NCBI GenBank assembly: GCA_037178975.1
Contig: JASJZH010000004.1
Coordinates: 2,480,001-2,544,000, forward strand
Reading direction: 5' to 3'
Source: Oscheius tipulae
Taxonomy: Eukaryota; Nematoda; Chromadorea; Rhabditida; Rhabditidae
DNA: 64,000 nucleotides
The notes below the pieces were generated by a model, which had not been told where the DNA came from, did not search any database, and saw nothing but the letters and a program-made list of their open reading frames with translations. The position numbers and the translations under genes were made by a program. Below, piece by piece: positions 30,879-43,600 of the stretch. Position 1 is the stretch's first letter. Every line of letters begins with the position of its first letter.

Positions 30879-32943
30879 GATCCAAATAACAAAAGTTCTC
30901 ACTCCACGCCAGTACTGTGGCACCACAACACCCGTGATGAATGTGTTTATCAAGAAAAGGCGAGGGAGACAACGGGTTCTGTTGTTCTATCCCTTATTTT
31001 ACACTCGTTTCCAGCAAAACACTCTTAGGCACAAGCACAGGTGTTCGCTAGTCTCACAAGCTGCAAGAACCTCTTCGCTTGGGTGCAAAGAGCTAGGAAT
31101 GGCGTGATTAGCGCAACGATCAAAAACGATTTTGAAAAGATCCACGGGAACCAGAGAACCGACGCAGCAGTTCACGTGAAGCGCAGTTGTTGAATTTTGA
31201 AGGGCATCTCGAGAGCATACACCGCGGGGGGAAGACCACTGAGACAAGTTCCGACATTTAGATAAAATGATACGCATGACTCTCTACTGTTAGTCCAAGT
31301 GCAACACCTGGCTCCTATTTTTAGGATAAACTTTTGCGGAGTCAACAAGATGACATCTCTCCCCAAGAAACGTGTACAAGATGTTGTTATCGTTATCGTG
31401 AGATTCTACCGTAACCGCTCAGCTTGTTTTGTTCAACGAGGCGATCAAGAATCTTGCGGGTACGATCTGATGATAACATGTCCCCCGTACAATTTGCGTT
31501 CTCTCCTAAATCGTCGGGAATAGATATGTTGTGAGAATCGCGGGGCCCGCTCTTTATCTGGCCCGATACATGGTCCGTATGGATGATGGATTGAAACGGC
31601 ATAAGTGGCGAAAAGGCCACGACTTATCGCCTTCCACGACAAAGGATATGTGCAAAATACGCGGTCTTTTGATGTCGCCCAGCTCAGGTATTGGTGAGAA
31701 TTTACCTCTTTACACGCAGAACTGGAGAGGGGGATGTGGATTCATCCGAGGAAAATCCAGAGTCTGGGGAGAGAGGCTCCTGAGGAACAGAGACAATCGA
31801 CTGAACAGTTCTTTTAATAAGGGCTAAAAAATGAAACGTACTTCGTCGAGAGACAGAGTTGGCAGCCGCAGGCGTAGTCGTACGTCCGTCATTCTTCTCT
31901 GTATGTCTACACGTGCAGTGGGCGTGCTAGAAAACACGCAGCGCGGTGGCGGTCAGGGGCGGCCCTGGGACGATGATAAGGGACGAGAAGACGAGGTCAG
32001 CGACCGGCACACTGATGAGGCCGGGAACCAGAGTGGCACTCTGCAAAGCGGATAATTAGATAGCGGCAAAAAACGGCGTAAACATCTTGTTTACCAGATA
32101 AGAAAGAATGAGAGCAAACGAGCTACTCAAATAGCGGTTGCAATCGGTAAGTATGAAGGGAGATTAGGGGACGGTAGGAGGATTGTTCGCCATATTCTTA
32201 GAATACGGAAATTGACAAAGAATAGAGTATTTCTATAATAAACAAAAGAGAGCTATTGGTGGCTGCACATATCCGGAGGTATCGAATCGGTATAAATATG
32301 CCATTCACCCCGGACAGCTCAGCAATTAAGAGAAACAGTTGCCGATTCTGCCGGTGCACCGATCTCTTCGATCGAGGTTACGAAGAGATCTCTGGTGAGT
32401 ACGCGTGCACCGGGCAAACATCGGGAGAGAGAAAAAGATTCAAAACAGATTTGATAGTTAGTAACAAGCTGGTTTCGGAGATCAAATGAACAGAAAAAGG
32501 TTAGAAGGAATCGTGAACAAGCACAGCTGAAAGGTGATGTTATAGGCAGGTGGCTAAAGGACTGGATGCGGAATGAGGGTCCCGCCGCGAAACGGCGGGT
32601 ACGGTAATTTGGAACCACAGAGGTGGCTGCCAAATCTCAAAATCCATTCTGGTTTTTCGCCCAAAACGCAGTTTTCCTCGTAGTGAACGAGCAGGAAAGG
32701 TTTTCAAATGAGAAGTTGGACGCGCCAGAGTACTGTAGAAACAGGCTCGTTAGAATTTTAAGCCAAAAAGCTTTTATCTTCTTGTCCATTTGTAAAAGTA
32801 ACTTAACGCATAATTTTCCTAAAGATTTGGTCACAGCTGGCAAACATCAAAAAACGTGTAAAACATCTCTCTTTACCAAATTGTTGTCTACATGATATTT
32901 TGCGGATCTTCTCTGTACACCAGACTCATTCATTTTTTTTAGA
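30879..32943. other. Gene-poor stretch of about 2 kb
   Basis: No convincing gene. Open frames at 31085-31370 and 31530-31830 lack splice signals and known motifs. It may include 5' exons of the PPP1R3-like gene (-). A GC-rich hairpin lies at 32581-32599. Confidence 0.4.
32581..32599. repeat. GC hairpin next to TACCGTA-type motif
   Basis: CCCGCCG and CGGCGGG form a perfect 7-bp stem around CGAAA. On the minus strand it is preceded by AATTACCGTACCCG, linking it to the motif seen at 25688 and 29963. Confidence 0.45.
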
Positions 32944-35251
32944 ATGAGCGTAGAAAAGTCGGCAGCATGGCACTGCATAGACTGCAACCCGATTGGGTAA
33001 GTATTCAATTTGATTGCTATTTTAATTCTGGTTTCAGAATGGTACCCGTAGTTGCGGACTACGAGTCGTTGAAAAGTGCACTGCAAGAATTTGGCGCCGA
33101 GCCTCCGGAAGCCATTCAGGTTAGATCTATTCCGAAATATTCTATGACTTCTTTTTTCAGAAGCCACAGCAATACAAATTTCCGACAAAGGTACCAAATC
33201 CTGGGCGCTCGTGGATATGTGGCTGCCAGCTCGTCTTCGCCAGAGGCCTAGCGGAAGAAGTCAGTGTCCTCGTCTACCTGGATCAAAGAAAATACCTAAT
33301 GGAAACTGGCTACGTGAAGGATCTCGACGAATTTGAGCCAGAAAGAAATGAAGAGTCAGAAAAGGAGTGGGAAGGAAGTGAAGAGCTGTCTTCAGTGGAT
33401 TCAATCCTGCGACTACACGCCGATGAACTCGTAGGTCTTGTAGAAATGTCTCCTGAAGTGGCTTTATTCAGGACTCGTCCTACACCGAACAATCGAATCA
33501 GTCGTACAATGATTTTTATGCCGAGAATCGAACCCTTGAAAACGAGCTGGGAGAATCGAGAGACTACGGCGATAGTGAGATCATCTTCTCTTCAATCTCA
33601 CCCTATTTTCTGTCCAGCTCCGATGCTTGCCAAAAATGACCATGTCCGAGACGACGTTTCCGTCAATAGCAATTTCACATCGGTGTCGCAGCTAGCCGAT
33701 CTTCACGGCTTTATGAGCGGTAGTATTGTTTCTTGTTGTAAACTTTAATCGTTTCTTAGATCAAGACGGCGAGCTCATTATCGTCGAGAACGATCACGAT
33801 TCATTCACTGACGACGGAAGCATGACGGCATGGGACCGCGAGCTAGCACGATTGGCGAAACACCACGGTGTGGACCTGTCTAAAGATTTGAATACTGTTA
33901 CCGAGGTGTCTTGTCAATTTGCTCAATATTTCTTCTTATAGATTCAATCCGAAATCGAGTCCCATTTGACCAACGTGTTGGTGAACCTGGAGGGTTCTGT
34001 GTCTCGTCCAGCACGCAAGAAACAGTCAGCCCAAGATGCTGAGGTAGACTATTTGATGTAGACCACTATCTCCGATTCAGGACAAAGACTTGCAACGGCT
34101 CTTAGCCAACATCATGCAATACGTCGAAATGGTTCAGGAGCCGTCTCCTGCTCCTATCGTCCCAGACCAGTATGCTCATACTCCTTTTATAATTATTTCT
34201 TTTTTTAGACCTGTCGAAATCGTCGAGGTCAGCGACGAAGAAGAAGATCTGGCTGCTGCTAACGTAACAAAGAAGAAGAAAAGAGTTATGAGACACAAGA
34301 CTGCCGGTCTCATCAGTCTAGAAGAAATCGGGGTAAGTTGTTTTGAGGGATAATCTGATTGTCCTTTTGTACAGCTCAGCGAAGAGAAGGACAATTTCAT
34401 TCGTGCTGGAGATGTGGAGAAGACAGGTTCCTGGATCAGTCCTATTGACTTTAACGATGAGGAATTGATGAATTGTATCGACTTACGTGCTTTCCGCACA
34501 TACTTTCGCGAGAACATCAAGCGTCGAGTCGAAGAAGACAGCTATATTCCGGTGCGTCTGTTCTCTCCACTTTCTCACTTGAAGTTCAGTCCGTTACCAT
34601 TGAACAACTTCATGAGGAAATCCGTGACGTCGAGAATGAGCTGGATGGTCTGAAGCTTCAGCAGGAGATGCTGAAAACGATCATCGATTCTTACTCTCTG
34701 CCGACTAATCCTGTTGAACGAGTTCTTCTTAGCTTCAGGTTCTTCCATTTTCTTGGCACAGATTTTATCACCTCGAATTTCAGACACCCTCAAAAGTTAC
34801 ACGGCCAACCTATCAATATGGACGAGTCCATCATTTCCAATTACAAGCTGGCTCTTCAACAGGACGAAATCCAGATGCCGAACGAGTTCACCGATAATCT
34901 TCCACTGGAGTATGGGGAAGTAGTTGCTTTACTAATCGCTGATTTTAGACAATTCTATCTTATTCAACGGTTTTGCAAGGATGAGCCCATTCTCCAGCTT
35001 CTGAAGAAAATCACACCCCAGCCTCCTCTTCCCATCAATATCGGTAATTTTTCTCATGGAACCCTGACTGTTTTACACCTTTAGATACCTCACAGTCTGC
35101 TTATTTCGTCAAGCGGCCCGTCTTGGACTTGCACTACAACTTGGAACCAGGCGCTTTCGAAGAGCCGACTGGACCGATGGGCGGGCATCTAACTGAAGCC
35201 TACAGTCCTGTCGAAGAAATCGCTAAGACCACTGAACTGTTTGATCTGTAA
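32944..35251 (+). CDS. Uncharacterised acidic coiled-coil protein
   Basis: Not recognised. ATG 32944 follows an 8-T tract plus AG acceptor by one base; stop 35249-35251. Spliced start MSVEKSAAWHCIDCNPIG is followed by PVVADYESLKSALQEFGAEP and an apparently globular part (GCQLVFARGLAEEVSVLVYL). Then comes a long Glu/Asp/Ser-rich region (EPERNEESEKEWEGSEELSS; DQDGELIIVENDHDS), the basic patch TKKKKRVMRHK, and a coiled coil (VTIEQLHEEIRDVENELDGL). The helical C-terminal part contains NPVERVLLSFRHPQKLHGQP and ends EEIAKTTELFDL. Some twelve introns, mostly under 60 nt. A kinetochore, dynactin-like or transcription-adaptor role was considered, but nothing is diagnostic. Confidence 0.65.
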
Positions 35252-38200
35252 ATTTACCATTTTTTTTCTTGTTCCGTTATAGCCGATAAAAAACTTATTC
35301 CCTTCCAGTTGTAGCTTTCTCTGACTCTGTCAGCTGGTGAACGGCGCAATGCTGTTCCCTGGCTGTCTGTCCGCTGACTGCTGCTCTCCTCCCGAGCAGC
35401 ACTATTTCCTCTTCCCTCACTACTTCGTTCTGCCTGCCCCGGGGCTGCCGTAATTTTAGGCTTACTCTCCTGGCCTAATCCCCCGGCAAGTCTAGTTTTT
35501 TCCAGACTTCCTTTTGTTTCATCCAATGTTCATAGTTCCGATGTCAAAACGTTCTTTGTAAGACGTATGTCCCGTTTTACACAAATGGATCGGCTTCCTC
35601 TCGTTGAATGCCCTACTGATTGTTCGTCTGAAAAGCATGTCCTATATCTTCCTTCCAGAAAGACCAGGATTCTTTCAATTAGGCGGCGCCCGAGATGGCT
35701 TTATGGACTTCTTCCCAGTCTCACACACTCGAAGAAGAAGCCTTTTTGTTTGGCTTTGGGGAGCGACTTTTACTGTTTAACTGTGAATGACGAAGTGTGC
35801 TCAACTCTCCCTCTCTGTCGCAGCTGTCTGCAGAGCAGCTTGTGAGGTCACAGAACAGCTCAGTTACGCAAGCAGACAGGAACATTTGTGCATGAGGCAA
35901 GCTAGGTTTTGCTGCGATCTAAAATATTTCATGTCAGACAAAAAGCGAACCTTCCAAATGTTCCTCGAGTCATGTGAATCAATTTTTCTGTGTTTATGTC
36001 TGCAATATAGGAGCAGCTGAAACAGGCGCCGGGCTCTGTTGATTTCCACGGCTGAAGGGCATCGCGAGGGCCCCCCTTTCGCAATAGCGCCCAGCTATTC
36101 TTATCCTATTCATCTCCAGGGCAACGTCTTTTGTTTCTGAAACAAGCAATGCCCCAGACTAACTCGCAGCTGACTCTCCTCTCTCTGCTCTCTGAACAGC
36201 TGTCAGCCTGAATGAGAAGAACAGCTTGAAATCGATTACTCCAGCTGCACTCTCTCTCTTTTTCTTCTAATCGACTAGTGGATTACCCGGAAATACTCCC
36301 AGTCTCTCTCTCTCTCTCTCCCACCCGTTGGCTTGGCGCCAAAACAGACGCTCTCCCAGACACATAAATAGCAAATATCTCATGCTCGCTCGTTGTCCTC
36401 CCGCCCAGTCCAATTCACCTCTCTATCTCTCCCTTGCTCATGTTCAAAGTCCCAGAGATGAGTAATTCACTCCATGCATCCAATCTCGAAAGCAACAACA
36501 GATGTATCTATTTTTGGAAAGGTCTTCTCAGTCCCACATACCCTAAGATGGGAAAGCCTGGTGTTGTGAAAGTCCATCTCTCTCTTCCCACTGATGCAAT
36601 TCTCTTTCCATTGGGTGTCGGTCATATCTTAGTTTGCTAACCATCCTGCAAGGCCTCTTAATTCGTGGAAATCCAAAAATGAGTCCTTCGCTCCTCGGAC
36701 ACCAAGCCCAAAATACACTGATGAGTAAGTTGAAATATGTTGGCTGTCGAGCCCTAAAGGTCGACAGTGTAGGCTCCTATATAATCCGGCTCGTATCATT
36801 TCTAAGGCTGACCCCTTTTGATAAATTCGTATCTATAAAGATGCATTGGAAGAATTGTCACGTTCTCTCCTTCTTTCTATGGTTTACTCAATAAAAAAGG
36901 AGGTCACTACCGTAACCCACTGGCTTCCTAACTTCCTAACGGGATCCTAATTCAAGACAAAGTGAGGCTGTCCTTGGCTGCGTACTCAACGTTTGCGTGC
37001 TAAACAGGTCTCGCCATGAAAACAAATGAGCTATGGAAAGGGTTTCTTATTTTGAACAAACCTTAGCCGCACTCGGTTTGTGAGTTTTATTTTTGAATGT
37101 CGTTTTAATCTGTAGGCAAGGAAAGTTTTTCTGAAATCCTTAGAGAGGAAAATTTTCTTATTTGAAGACTCTTTTGAGACAGTATTCTTTTCCGTATAAT
37201 AAAAGTTCAAAATGACAGCCTAAAAACGGGTTGAAGGCCTTCTCCCAGAGCCACAGGCCTGAACCAGTATCTTTGTCACTTCTGCCGGGAACAAAGAGCA
37301 TGAGTCATGCCCCCGACTGCCCTATTCAGACAAAAGTCGCATGACACAGACCGTAGTCTGACTTCCCACCTGCCAACCAAACACTTTTGCACCCCTAAAA
37401 AGTCGCCGAACAATGTTTTGTAATGGTTGGTCAATATTCTCTTTCCCAATAGTTGACCCATTCTCTCGGGCTCTCTCTCTCTCACTCGTCCAAACTTGAG
37501 CCTATTGAAAAAGCGCTCTTCGGAGTTGAATCAGTCGTTTTTAGTGTTCGCGCGAGCGCGGACAGCCTAGTCTCTGTCCATGAAATACGTCCGCCCTCCC
37601 GCCCGCCAGCACAAATTTGAAGAAGCCCCTCCCCCTCAGGCTCATTCTCGACAGTTTTGCTCATTTTCTCTTATCTCTTTTCTGTTTGTTGAAGCTTCCG
37701 AGGGGAGCAGGCGCCTTGGGCGAGAGCGATAAGACGTCACTCTTTTTTAGTTCCTTCACGAGGGACTAGAGGAACGCCGCTTTGACTTATTACGACTCTG
37801 AGTCCCACGTTTCCTCCATTCTCGAGTTCTTCTAAGGTTTCGTGGGTCCTCTCCTAACTGGGTCAAAACCGTAGGTGAATTGGAAAATATTTTGTTCGAC
37901 TGTTCGATCCGGGGCAAAACATACTCTTTCGCTTCCCGACATCCATGCCCTTCTTGCGTGCCCCTCTCCCCCTTGCCTGACTCAACCCACCAAAATATTC
38001 CACAACTTGGTCATCCTCCTGGGTCCCGCCTCCTTACTCACAAACCGTCTAGACCGTTTTTCCTCTCTTTGCCGTTTGCACTTTGCCATTTGTCCCGTCG
38101 AAGCCCTCTCTGTGCGAACAGCCATCGATCCTCCCATTGAAATCCCTCGATTGGCGCGAAGCCAAGTCTCAAAAGAGATTAAAGTGTTTTTGGGCTGACT

Positions 38201-38938
38201 GACTGACGTTTGCCGAATTCTCAAATAGCTATTTCTGTTGGCCGAACCCAACTCTCCGTGACTGTTTGCCATAGTCCCATCTCTTTAGTCTACTCTTGCT
38301 AGTTCAGTAGATACGAATCTGTCTTTGGTCTACAGTAGACTCATTCATCATTTCGTTGTCAGGTTGGAAAGGGCAAGCCGAAGGTCAACAGGACGGGGCG
38401 CGCGGGGAGAAAGACAATTTAAATTTCGGATTGTTGTCTCTCTGCCCGTGCTCCGCAGCTGAACCACTCTGAAACACCCTCTTGACTTTCCAACCTTATC
38501 TCTCTTCCAGCTTTATGGCGCCCGGAAACCCTTCTTTCTTTCTTTGTGAGCATTCACATGCTCTTTCTCTTCTCCATGAAATGTTCTGTTTGTAGGGGTA
38601 ATTCCGAAGAAACTCAAGGCCGCGAACAGTCTGTCAAGTCGTTCGCTCATTTTCTCGGTATTCGCCTACCCATAGGCGATTTCGTCGCACATCCAGCAAC
38701 CGAAAAGCATCGATACCTGGTCAGTGTCTTGTCCTAAAGGTCAGCTGATTGTCTCTGCTTATCTCTCATGTATCTGACAAGTGATAGAGAACCACAGTTT
38801 CTGTTGTGACACTCTCCTTGTCCTCTGGCATCCCAACTGTTCTCAGCCTCTCCGTGTTCTAGGAATCAATTCAGAGAACAGTCGGGATGACTACTACCTC
38901 GGATTCCCTTCACCAATCCACCCTGTTTCAGATCAAAA
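35252..38938. other. Gene-poor 3.7-kb stretch upstream of PiT
   Basis: No coding exon with splice signals was found. The region is rich in CT/GA runs, for example the CT repeat 36301-36320, and CTCTCTCTCTC near 37470. The G/C tract around 37590 is pyrimidine-rich on one strand. It probably holds the outron/5' UTR and regulatory DNA of the transporter gene, plus the 3' flank of the preceding gene. Confidence 0.4.
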
Positions 38939-40670
38939 ATGATCGCAGACCTCCTCCAGTTCCAAACAGACATGCTCCCATGGCTCGGAGTCGGAGCTGT
39001 CATCGCCTTCGTCTTAGCCTTTGCCATCGGCGCCAATGACACCGCCAACAGCTTCGGCACTTCGGTCGGGAGCAAGGTCTTGTCTCTCTACCAAGCCTAC
39101 ACTTTGGCCTGCATTTTCGAAACCCTCGGAGCGTGTCTTCTCGGTGAGTCCATGTCTTCCTCCTATCTAAACAGAGTTCAGGTCATCAGGTGACGGACAC
39201 AATGCGGAAAGGAGTTCTCGACCTGTCTGTCTACAACGGGACGAATTCAGAAGTGGAGCTTATGTATGGACAGATCTCGATACTTGCCGGTTGCGGCGCT
39301 TGGATGTTGATTGCCACGGCATTCAAGCTACCCGTCTCGACCACTCATTCCATCGTCGGCGCCACGATCGGCTTCTCTCTGGTCATCAAGGGCACGGAGG
39401 GAATTCGATGGGCCAAGATCAAGAGCATATTTGCCTCCTGGATTGTCTCACCCCTACTCTCTGGCTTCGTCTCGGTCGTCTTCTTCGTCGCCATCGACCA
39501 CTTCATCCTGCGACGAGCTCGTCCTCTCAATGCCGGTCTCTTCTGTCTTCCCCTCCTCTACTGCGTCTGCATCAGCTTCAACGTCTTCGCCATCGTCTAC
39601 GACGGATCCGAATGTGAGTCGAGAGTCATGACATGAGTATTAAAAAGTTCAGTTCTGGGCTTCAGCAACTTCACTCTTGTGCAATGTCTCTTCATCTCTG
39701 GAATCTTCGGATTGGCTGCAGCCGTCGTGGTCCGTGCCTTTCTCAATCCGTGGATGAGGAAGAGAATCCTGGCACAGGATGAGAGCCCATCCAGCGGCAA
39801 GTCTCTCGTCGAACTGACTCCAGTCAACTCGCATAAGGCATCCTTGATGGACTACGAGGGCGGTGCCTTGAAGGAGAAGGAAGCTAACGGTGTCATGGTC
39901 GTCGTCTCCAATGGTACCCATGCTCCGAACACGGTCGCACCTTCCTCGTCTCTCGCCTCCTTCTTCCGTTCGGACAAGCCAGAAGACCCACAGGCGAGTC
40001 AGCTGTTCAACCTGCTCCAAGTGATGACGGCTTGTTTTGGCGGCTTCGCTCATGGAGGCAATGATGTCAGGTTGGTCGACCGAGAGAGACATTATGAAAA
40101 ACATCTCTTTCAGCAACGCTATTGCTCCTCTCGTCTCGCTTTACGTCATCTATCAGGAAGGCACTACCGCCCAGGATGCCCATACCCCATGGTGTGTTTA
40201 TGACCGGGGAAACTGGGAACGTGACCCATTATTTGATAAGAAAATTTGTCCTTTCACTGAATGCTTTGAATAAGAATCACTTCAGGTACCTGCTTCTGTA
40301 TGGAGCCGTCGGAATGTGCATCGGTCTCTGGCTCCTGGGGCATCGTGTCATCTATACTGTCGGAGAAAACTTGACCAAGATCACCCCTCCCAGGTAGACA
40401 TATAATCACTCGCGTTTCAAAACAAAGTTTAGTGGCTTCGCGATAGAGTTTGGAGCAGCTGTGACGGTTCTGGTCGCCTCGAAGTTCGGCCTGCCAATCT
40501 CATCGACTCAATGCAAAGTCGGCTCTGTCGTGGCTGTCGGTCTGGCCCAGGCCAACCACTCTGTCCAATGGCACACCTTCCGCAACATCTGCCTGTCATG
40601 GATTGTGACGTTACCCGTTGCTGGAATCCTATCGGCGGCAGTCATGTCTCTTTTGAACTACTTGTTATAG
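38939..40670 (+). CDS. Sodium-dependent phosphate transporter, SLC20/PiT family
   Basis: Plasma-membrane Na/phosphate symporter. ATG 38939 lies seven bases after a GTTTCAG acceptor; stop 40668-40670. Both copies of the internal PiT signature are present: [20 protein letters not shown] near residue 32 in the N half and [15 protein letters not shown] in the C half, the second interrupted by an intron at GGNDV. Other landmarks are [19 protein letters not shown] and [17 protein letters not shown], the two inverted halves. About ten membrane helices flank a hydrophilic cytoplasmic loop ([18 protein letters not shown] onward) shorter than in human PiT1/2. Five or six introns of 40-75 nt. Function is secure from the paired signatures. 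A long gene-free region lies on each side. Confidence 0.95.
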
Positions 40671-43600
40671 TTTTCCTTTGTTAGTTTCTCTCCCGGTCCT
40701 ATCCCAGTACTTTTTTTGCTTTAAGTTCTCACCGGTAAGAGTAGATCCTTCTTGTTATCCATCTTTTGTTATTTCAACGAGTTCCAATTAATAAGTACAG
40801 GTCTCCCAGTTACATAGGACTTCTTCCATCTCTCCCTACCCTCTTCCCTTTCAACGTGCCTATCTCCCAGTCCCCTCCCCAGAATCCAACAATTTCCACG
40901 TTATTTTCTGTATTTCTACGAACGAGACTAAAGATTTTTTTGAAAAATGTTTTGAACGAGGTTCTCGAAAAATTCCCAGCTCACGTCTCTGACCAAGGAG
41001 AGATCGAGTAGAATATTCACAAGCGGGAAGATAAATTGAGGGATGGAACTGCAGACAAAAACGTAGCTAGGCATTGACACGTCGAGATGCGAAAGCACTC
41101 GATGGAACGCGCTAGAAGAGATGACGTCCACCGCAGAACCCGACCTTTTGGGAGCTTCGATGATTTTGAGGAGATCAACCGCCGAGAGCCGATCGCCTGC
41201 TACGTCGAGATGCGAAGACCCTACCGATGCTGGTGGCTGCACAAATCTTCTACCTGGGAAGCCTCTCGCTCGATCTGAGAGAAATCCAGAAGGCCCTACT
41301 CAAGATGGCCGCTAGATCTAGGACGCCGATACAGCACAGGACCAAGATGTCGTTCGAGGATTTTGACACACATTGAGAGGACGCCGAAGTCAAAAGATTT
41401 CGCTGTCCGAAGATCCGGAATTGTCGCTCTCTTCGCATTTCGAGCCGTCCTGAGAATCTCAGAAGCCTGCAAGTCCAAGACCTTGTAATCGTCCCCGAAA
41501 GATGCTGGACTGTCATTAAGAAGTCAAAGACCGATCGAGCCGCTCAAGAAAAGAAGATTTCACGTCGCGAAGCTCGAAGACGACATGCTCTCGACTTTCT
41601 TGATGACGTTTTCCGACAAGAAACAATTTCTGTTTAAGTCTTCCCCCACGGCAGGGCCGTTCTATCATTTACTCCACGACAGCCTCAGCCCTGAAGAATT
41701 CGTTCACCGAACTCGTTGGAAGAGTCTACTCGCACTCGTTTCGAGGCGGAGGTGCTTCGGCTGCACTGGAGGCCGGCTGGGACACATCTTCTGTTATGCT
41801 CACCAGCCGATGAAGAAGCACGACCGCTTTCCAAGCCTACATTCAACCCCACCCACTCCAGGTTGCCTGAAAAGACAAGGAGCACCTCTAGCTCACACGG
41901 TTAGTGTTTTCCCATTTACTATATGGGGTTTTTCATGTACTGGGTACCTCGAGACGAGTCATCTTCTGTTGCCGCGGCCCGCACCTCTCGCCTTTCTCCT
42001 CAGCTCTACTCTGAGCAGTACTACCTCTCGTTCTAGTTTCCATTAACCATCGTTTTTGTTGTTTATCTCCATTCTCGGCTCTGTGATCCAGCAGTGTGGT
42101 ATGTAAATAAATTTGTCGCCGGCTTTGCCAGATACGCATTCGAATGAAGCGTTCTCCTGCCGGACGCTCAAAACGTAGCTTTTCTTGTAGTGGACGAGAT
42201 GATAATCGTATGGAACGTAGAGAAAAAGTCTTTTTTCCACTTCTCCAAATGTACAAAACTCAACACGCCAGACAAAAAAAAACAAAAAGTGGGACCGATT
42301 TTCGAGCTCAACCGGAAGAATTTTCCTGCCATACCGAGAGCCGAAGCTGCAGAAGTCATTTCAAGACCGATTGTAGAAAACTTCTTTCGCCCGGGAAAGC
42401 AGTTTCTCTTATTTGTTTTTCAACGTCCCCAAAGAATTCAGCCAATAATAGATAGGAATCAGCCCGTTGAGACGTAATTAATTGTGTGTACGTCATACAA
42501 AGAGCTCTCGCGTGTTGCACACCTCGAAAAGATAATTGTAGATTCACAAATTTTGATGAAACAAGCCTCGGGTATAAACGTGAACCAGTCTCTGCATACT
42601 ATATTCCTTACATTATCGATAAAAGTTTCTCTCCTCAAGAAGTCATCGCTCTTGTGTTCGACGCGACCGCTCCTCAAGAGTTTCTCCTCGTCGGAGACCT
42701 GTTTGCTCTCGGGGGCGCTTCTCACTCCGACTGTCTGCTGCCAGGAGAGAAGAGCGTAGGAGGATAGTGCCATGGCCAATCTCTTCCTCTCCAATGGATT
42801 TCGAGCTGGCAGAAATGCTGCCGTTCGCTTCGAGAAATGATTATTTGCGCGGGTTGTCGTCCGAACCAGGTTGAGTCAGGAGACAGACAAAAGGCGACAA
42901 AGTTGACATAGAAACAATGTTGACTCTCTTCCAGTTGTTATTTTCAAGAGAAACCATGTTTTAATCGCCGGCGACAGCTATTCACACAATAATGACCATA
43001 TGGCTTGCCAGATTCTATTGGACACATGCTCGGGACATCTCGAACTGTAGGATTGTTTCCGAAGCCCCTGATAATCTGGTTAGATGACAACCTGTTTACA
43101 GAGCTTCCTCTTTTTCTTATCACGAACTACTCTATCAAATTGGCTCCTAAATCCGTAAAGTTATTATGTGTGTCGCCTGCTCTTTTTCAACCGAGATGCC
43201 GTTCGGAATCCCCTCGAGGCTCCGTGAGAGACTGAATGTGTCCCCATCAAAAAATGGCGGTTCTTCTCGCGACGTGCCAAGTCTTGCATAGGATATCAAC
43301 TCTGCTCGGTGGCTTTTATAACAAAAGAGAGTTTTTCTCCACCCTCTCCTCGGTCTGTTTCAACCGCAAGACTCAAAAACCATACTGGGGACAAGGACAC
43401 TGTACCGAAGAAGGGGATCCCTTGATCGGGTGGCTTTTAGCCCTCGGGAATGTGGTCTGCTCGCAAAGAGAGCGGGAGCATATGGGATTTGTGGGCGGGA
43501 CAGCGGAGCGGCCACTCGGCTCGGCTGTGTATTGATCGCAGCAGCTGCATCCATGCTAGCTTCAAAATGTCAGGTACAGTATTTCTACCATTTCCTGGTC

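Noticed and set aside
34919-34948. Putative intron GTAGTT...TTTTAG in the gene at 32944-35251
   Set aside because: Removing it would shift the frame, while leaving it in keeps a long open frame.
41585-42046. 153-residue plus-strand frame
   Set aside because: Low-complexity product with no splice acceptor or start context and no known motif.
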